Virus record (IMG/VR): IMGVR_UViG_3300034523_000298
Location: 1-33,186 of that record
Reading direction: 5' to 3' (one strand)
From: a virus
Length of the DNA stretch: 33,186 nucleotides
Part shown: positions 31,511-33,186 of the stretch, in pieces
Position numbering within the stretch: the stretch's first letter is position 1
Layout: the number at the start of each line of letters is the position of its first letter
Translations under genes and position numbers: made by a program
The notes under the pieces: generated by a model
What the model was told of the DNA's origin: nothing
What the model saw: only the letters and a program-made list of their open reading frames with translations
Databases searched by the model: none

Positions 31511-32422
31511 CTACTTGGTGGGTTTCGCCAAGGCTCCAACTCGACGATAAACCCGCTCGGTAATGTCGCCCTTCGTGTGCCCCAGCAACAGGCTGGCGTG
31601 GTCGACATCGGTGATTTCCGAGGCCGCTTTAGGGCGGATATCTCGGAACTGGAACTGGCTGATACGGCCGGCCAGGACCTGGTCACCGGCGGCAACTGCT
31701 TCCTTCACTGCGTCCTCCCTGGCATCGTCCCAGCGATGGCGAAGCATCGCAGCCGTGACCCGTTTGCCTGCATCGGTCAGGATGAGGTACGGGGAACTGT
31801 GACTAGAGTTGCGCTCCAGAATTTTCCTGATCAGCTTGCCCAGCCCGCTCTCCACACCATCCACTTCAAGCATGATGCGAAGCTTCTTGTGGGTCTTCTT
31901 TTGTTTCACGCCGAGGGCCTTGTCCTCGATATCGTCCCGCCTCATCACCAGCACGTCTGCCGGACGCTGGCCCGTCAAATACGCCAAGTCCATGGCAACC
32001 TTCAGTTCATCCACCGCCTTGGCATAGACAGCCTTCCAGATTGCATCGTTCGCGTAGAAGTCACGGGGTACTTCCTTGTTCTTGCGCACGCCCTGACAAG
32101 GGTTCTCTCGGCTTGTCAGCCCCCATTCCCGAGCGATGTTGAAGACGTGGGAGAGGGTTGCGATCTCGCGGTTGGCCCGCACCTTCGCGCTCCGGGCGTC
32201 TCGGTACTGGGCGACTTGCGCCGGCGTGACGCCATCAATGGGCGCTTTCTCGAAGTACGTCCGCAACTGGCGAATTTCGGCCAGGTTGTCTTTCTGGGTG
32301 CGCGGCGCCTTCTTCGGGATGATGTCGCGCTCGTACCGGTCGAAGATCGCGCCCATGGTCACCAAGTCCTTCGGCTTTTCCTTCGCTTCTAGCTCAGCCC
32401 ACTTCAGCCGGGCCAGGCTCAA
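31511..32422 (-). CDS. int: Tyrosine integrase, N-terminal domain missing
   Basis: The 303 residues comprise the core-binding domain (about 20-105) and the catalytic domain. Arg is in YLTGQRPADV and in FRDIRPKAASE, where the usual His is Arg, as in some phage integrases. His is in LLGHTKGD and the nucleophile Tyr in ERVYRRV. The frame extends upstream of TTG 32422 as GEWSLPLGTD, which reads like the end of the arm-binding domain. It then meets an in-frame TGA at about 32453-32455, and no integrase sequence lies beyond. Full-length relatives have some 40 to 60 more residues. The gene reads toward the tRNA fragment, as lambda int does toward attP. It may be inactive. Confidence 0.75.
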   Translation of the reverse strand: MSLARLKWAELEAKEKPKDLVTMGAIFDRYERDIIPKKAPRTQKDNLAEIRQLRTYFEKAPIDGVTPAQVAQYRDARSAKVRANREIATLSHVFNIAREWGLTSRENPCQGVRKNKEVPRDFYANDAIWKAVYAKAVDELKVAMDLAYLTGQRPADVLVMRRDDIEDKALGVKQKKTHKKLRIMLEVDGVESGLGKLIRKILERNSSHSSPYLILTDAGKRVTAAMLRHRWDDAREDAVKEAVAAGDQVLAGRISQFQFRDIRPKAASEITDVDHASLLLGHTKGDITERVYRRVGALAKPTK

Positions 32423-32450
32423 GTCGGTGCCCAGCGGTAGGCTCCACTCT

Positions 32451-32462
32451 CCTCACATGAGG
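32451..32462. repeat. Palindrome at the integrase breakpoint
   Basis: CCTCA-ca-TGAGG is a 12-bp inverted repeat exactly where similarity to the integrase ends and 11 bp before the divergent gene. It may be an operator, or a mark of the rearrangement. Confidence 0.35.
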
Positions 32463-32472
32463 TCACGGTGCA

Positions 32473-33186
32473 ATGACTGAACTGTTCACCCTCCCGCTTA
32501 TACAAGCTATCAGTGACTGGCAGAACGGTGGTGATGTAAAGACTGCCAGGGCGCGAGGACTGGCCTTGGAGCGTGAGTGTGCGGCGCTTCCAAGTGAGTT
32601 CAAGGTCGTCTCATTAGCCTGTTTTCGGAGAGTAGCGCTCAAAAAACGAAGCATCTGGGATCTCCTTGGGGAGCAGGCGCTGCCCGAGAAGATTTCCTCC
32701 TGGACATTTGACCTCGGTCTTGCGAAGGGCTTCAAGAACGGGGTTCCACCCAAGGGGGCGGGCCAGCAAGGCGTTATTTTCGAGAGAGTGCCCCATTCAG
32801 AAGAGATTATTGTCAATCTGTGGAAGCTGTTTCGCGACCCGGACTTCAAAGCGGCAGTGAAAAAGCATAAGCGCTCGGTAGATAACTTTCCGCAGGGAAT
32901 GGGAAGGTACGAGAATACCCAATCTGAGGTCGTCCTCAAGGTCGAAACGCTGTCCCAAGACCATATCTATTCTCTGGGCGGGCACAGCGGATCGCGTGAG
33001 GAGATCCTTCAGCTACTCATTGCTAAGGTTTGCGGAGCTCACGCAACGGCGAGTCAAAAGGATTGGCTTAGGTGGGTAATGTCGGTAGGCCCAAATGTTA
33101 CGGGCCCTAAGTGGCTGAGCCCAAAAGCGACTCGGATTATATTGAACAGTGTCGAGCCCGAGATAGCTAATCTAAGGAAGGGTTAG
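32473..33186 (+). CDS. Unrecognised protein encoded next to the truncated integrase
   Basis: The 237-residue protein is mixed helical and charged, with no signal peptide or membrane span. Features include LACFRRVALKKRSIWDLLGEQ, VIFERVPHSEEIIVNLWKLF, a Gly-rich SLGGHSGSREE near 173, and WLRWVMSVGPN near 202. I recognise no family or catalytic motif. It is divergent from the integrase, with only 50 bp between the two starts, and its ribosome site is weak. It ends exactly at the window edge with TAG, so possible partner genes are out of view. Its base use differs from the phage late genes. An accessory cargo gene is likely. Confidence 0.6.
   Translation: MTELFTLPLIQAISDWQNGGDVKTARARGLALERECAALPSEFKVVSLACFRRVALKKRSIWDLLGEQALPEKISSWTFDLGLAKGFKNGVPPKGAGQQGVIFERVPHSEEIIVNLWKLFRDPDFKAAVKKHKRSVDNFPQGMGRYENTQSEVVLKVETLSQDHIYSLGGHSGSREEILQLLIAKVCGAHATASQKDWLRWVMSVGPNVTGPKWLSPKATRIILNSVEPEIANLRKG

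Noticed and set aside
31508-32392. Open frame on the plus strand opposite the integrase
   Set aside because: The minus-strand frame has all the tyrosine recombinase motifs; the plus frame has none.
1-33186. CRISPR array, rRNA genes or a second insertion sequence
   Set aside because: No regularly spaced repeats, rRNA signatures or other transposase motifs were seen by eye.

Overview
The window is most of a lambda-type temperate siphophage, almost certainly from a Pseudomonas of the putida/fluorescens group. The evidence is high GC coding DNA, a DUF1654 protein (a family largely seen in pseudomonads), a CTGT-N8-ACAG LexA box, and HK97-type head genes in the order usual for Pseudomonas prophages. 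The left edge is the end of an IS21-family insertion sequence. The right edge holds a tRNA-Ser fragment (an attachment core), an integrase lacking its N-terminus and an unrecognised gene, so the window ends outside, or at a junction of, the phage.

Layout: 1-223 is the IS21 end (start of istA on the minus strand). 231-464 is a DUF1654 gene that has probably lost its 5' end to the IS. 495-1676 is the genetic switch: CI-like S24 repressor (minus), three operator-like repeats, and Cro (plus). 1835-6440 is the early operon: O-like initiator with a candidate origin inside the gene, DnaC-like loader, DUF1364 protein, VRR-NUC nuclease, an internal tyrosine recombinase, two small genes and a Q-like antiterminator. 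6437-6552 carries a candidate late promoter and a terminator it would have to pass. 6640-7301 is holin and HNH endonuclease. A candidate cos region follows, then TerS, TerL, portal, prohead protease, major capsid, connector and neck genes, tail tube, and a G/GT chaperone pair made by a -1 frameshift on GGGAAAC. A periplasmic accessory gene precedes the tape measure. Then come DUF1833, NlpC/P60-like and TipJ-like tail-tip genes, an unnamed tail protein, an SGNH-esterase tail spike and a lectin-like fibre protein.

27161-31150 is the accessory and lysis arm. It holds a low-GC, minus-strand zinc-ribbon plus HEPN-like gene, a small gene, a GH19 endolysin, Rz with Rz1 nested inside it, and three minus-strand accessory genes: a lipoprotein, a coiled-coil gene under a LexA box, and a membrane protein. 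These are candidates for lysogenic conversion or superinfection exclusion.

31340-31400 is the 3' half of a tRNA-Ser(UGA). It lies between the phage right arm and an integrase that reads toward it. That is the order of an attP in a free genome, or of two elements in tandem, not of a simple prophage end. The integrase has lost its N-terminal domain at about 32450, where an unrelated divergent gene begins. All coordinates and motifs were read by eye. Family assignments rest on recognised sequence patterns, not on a search.
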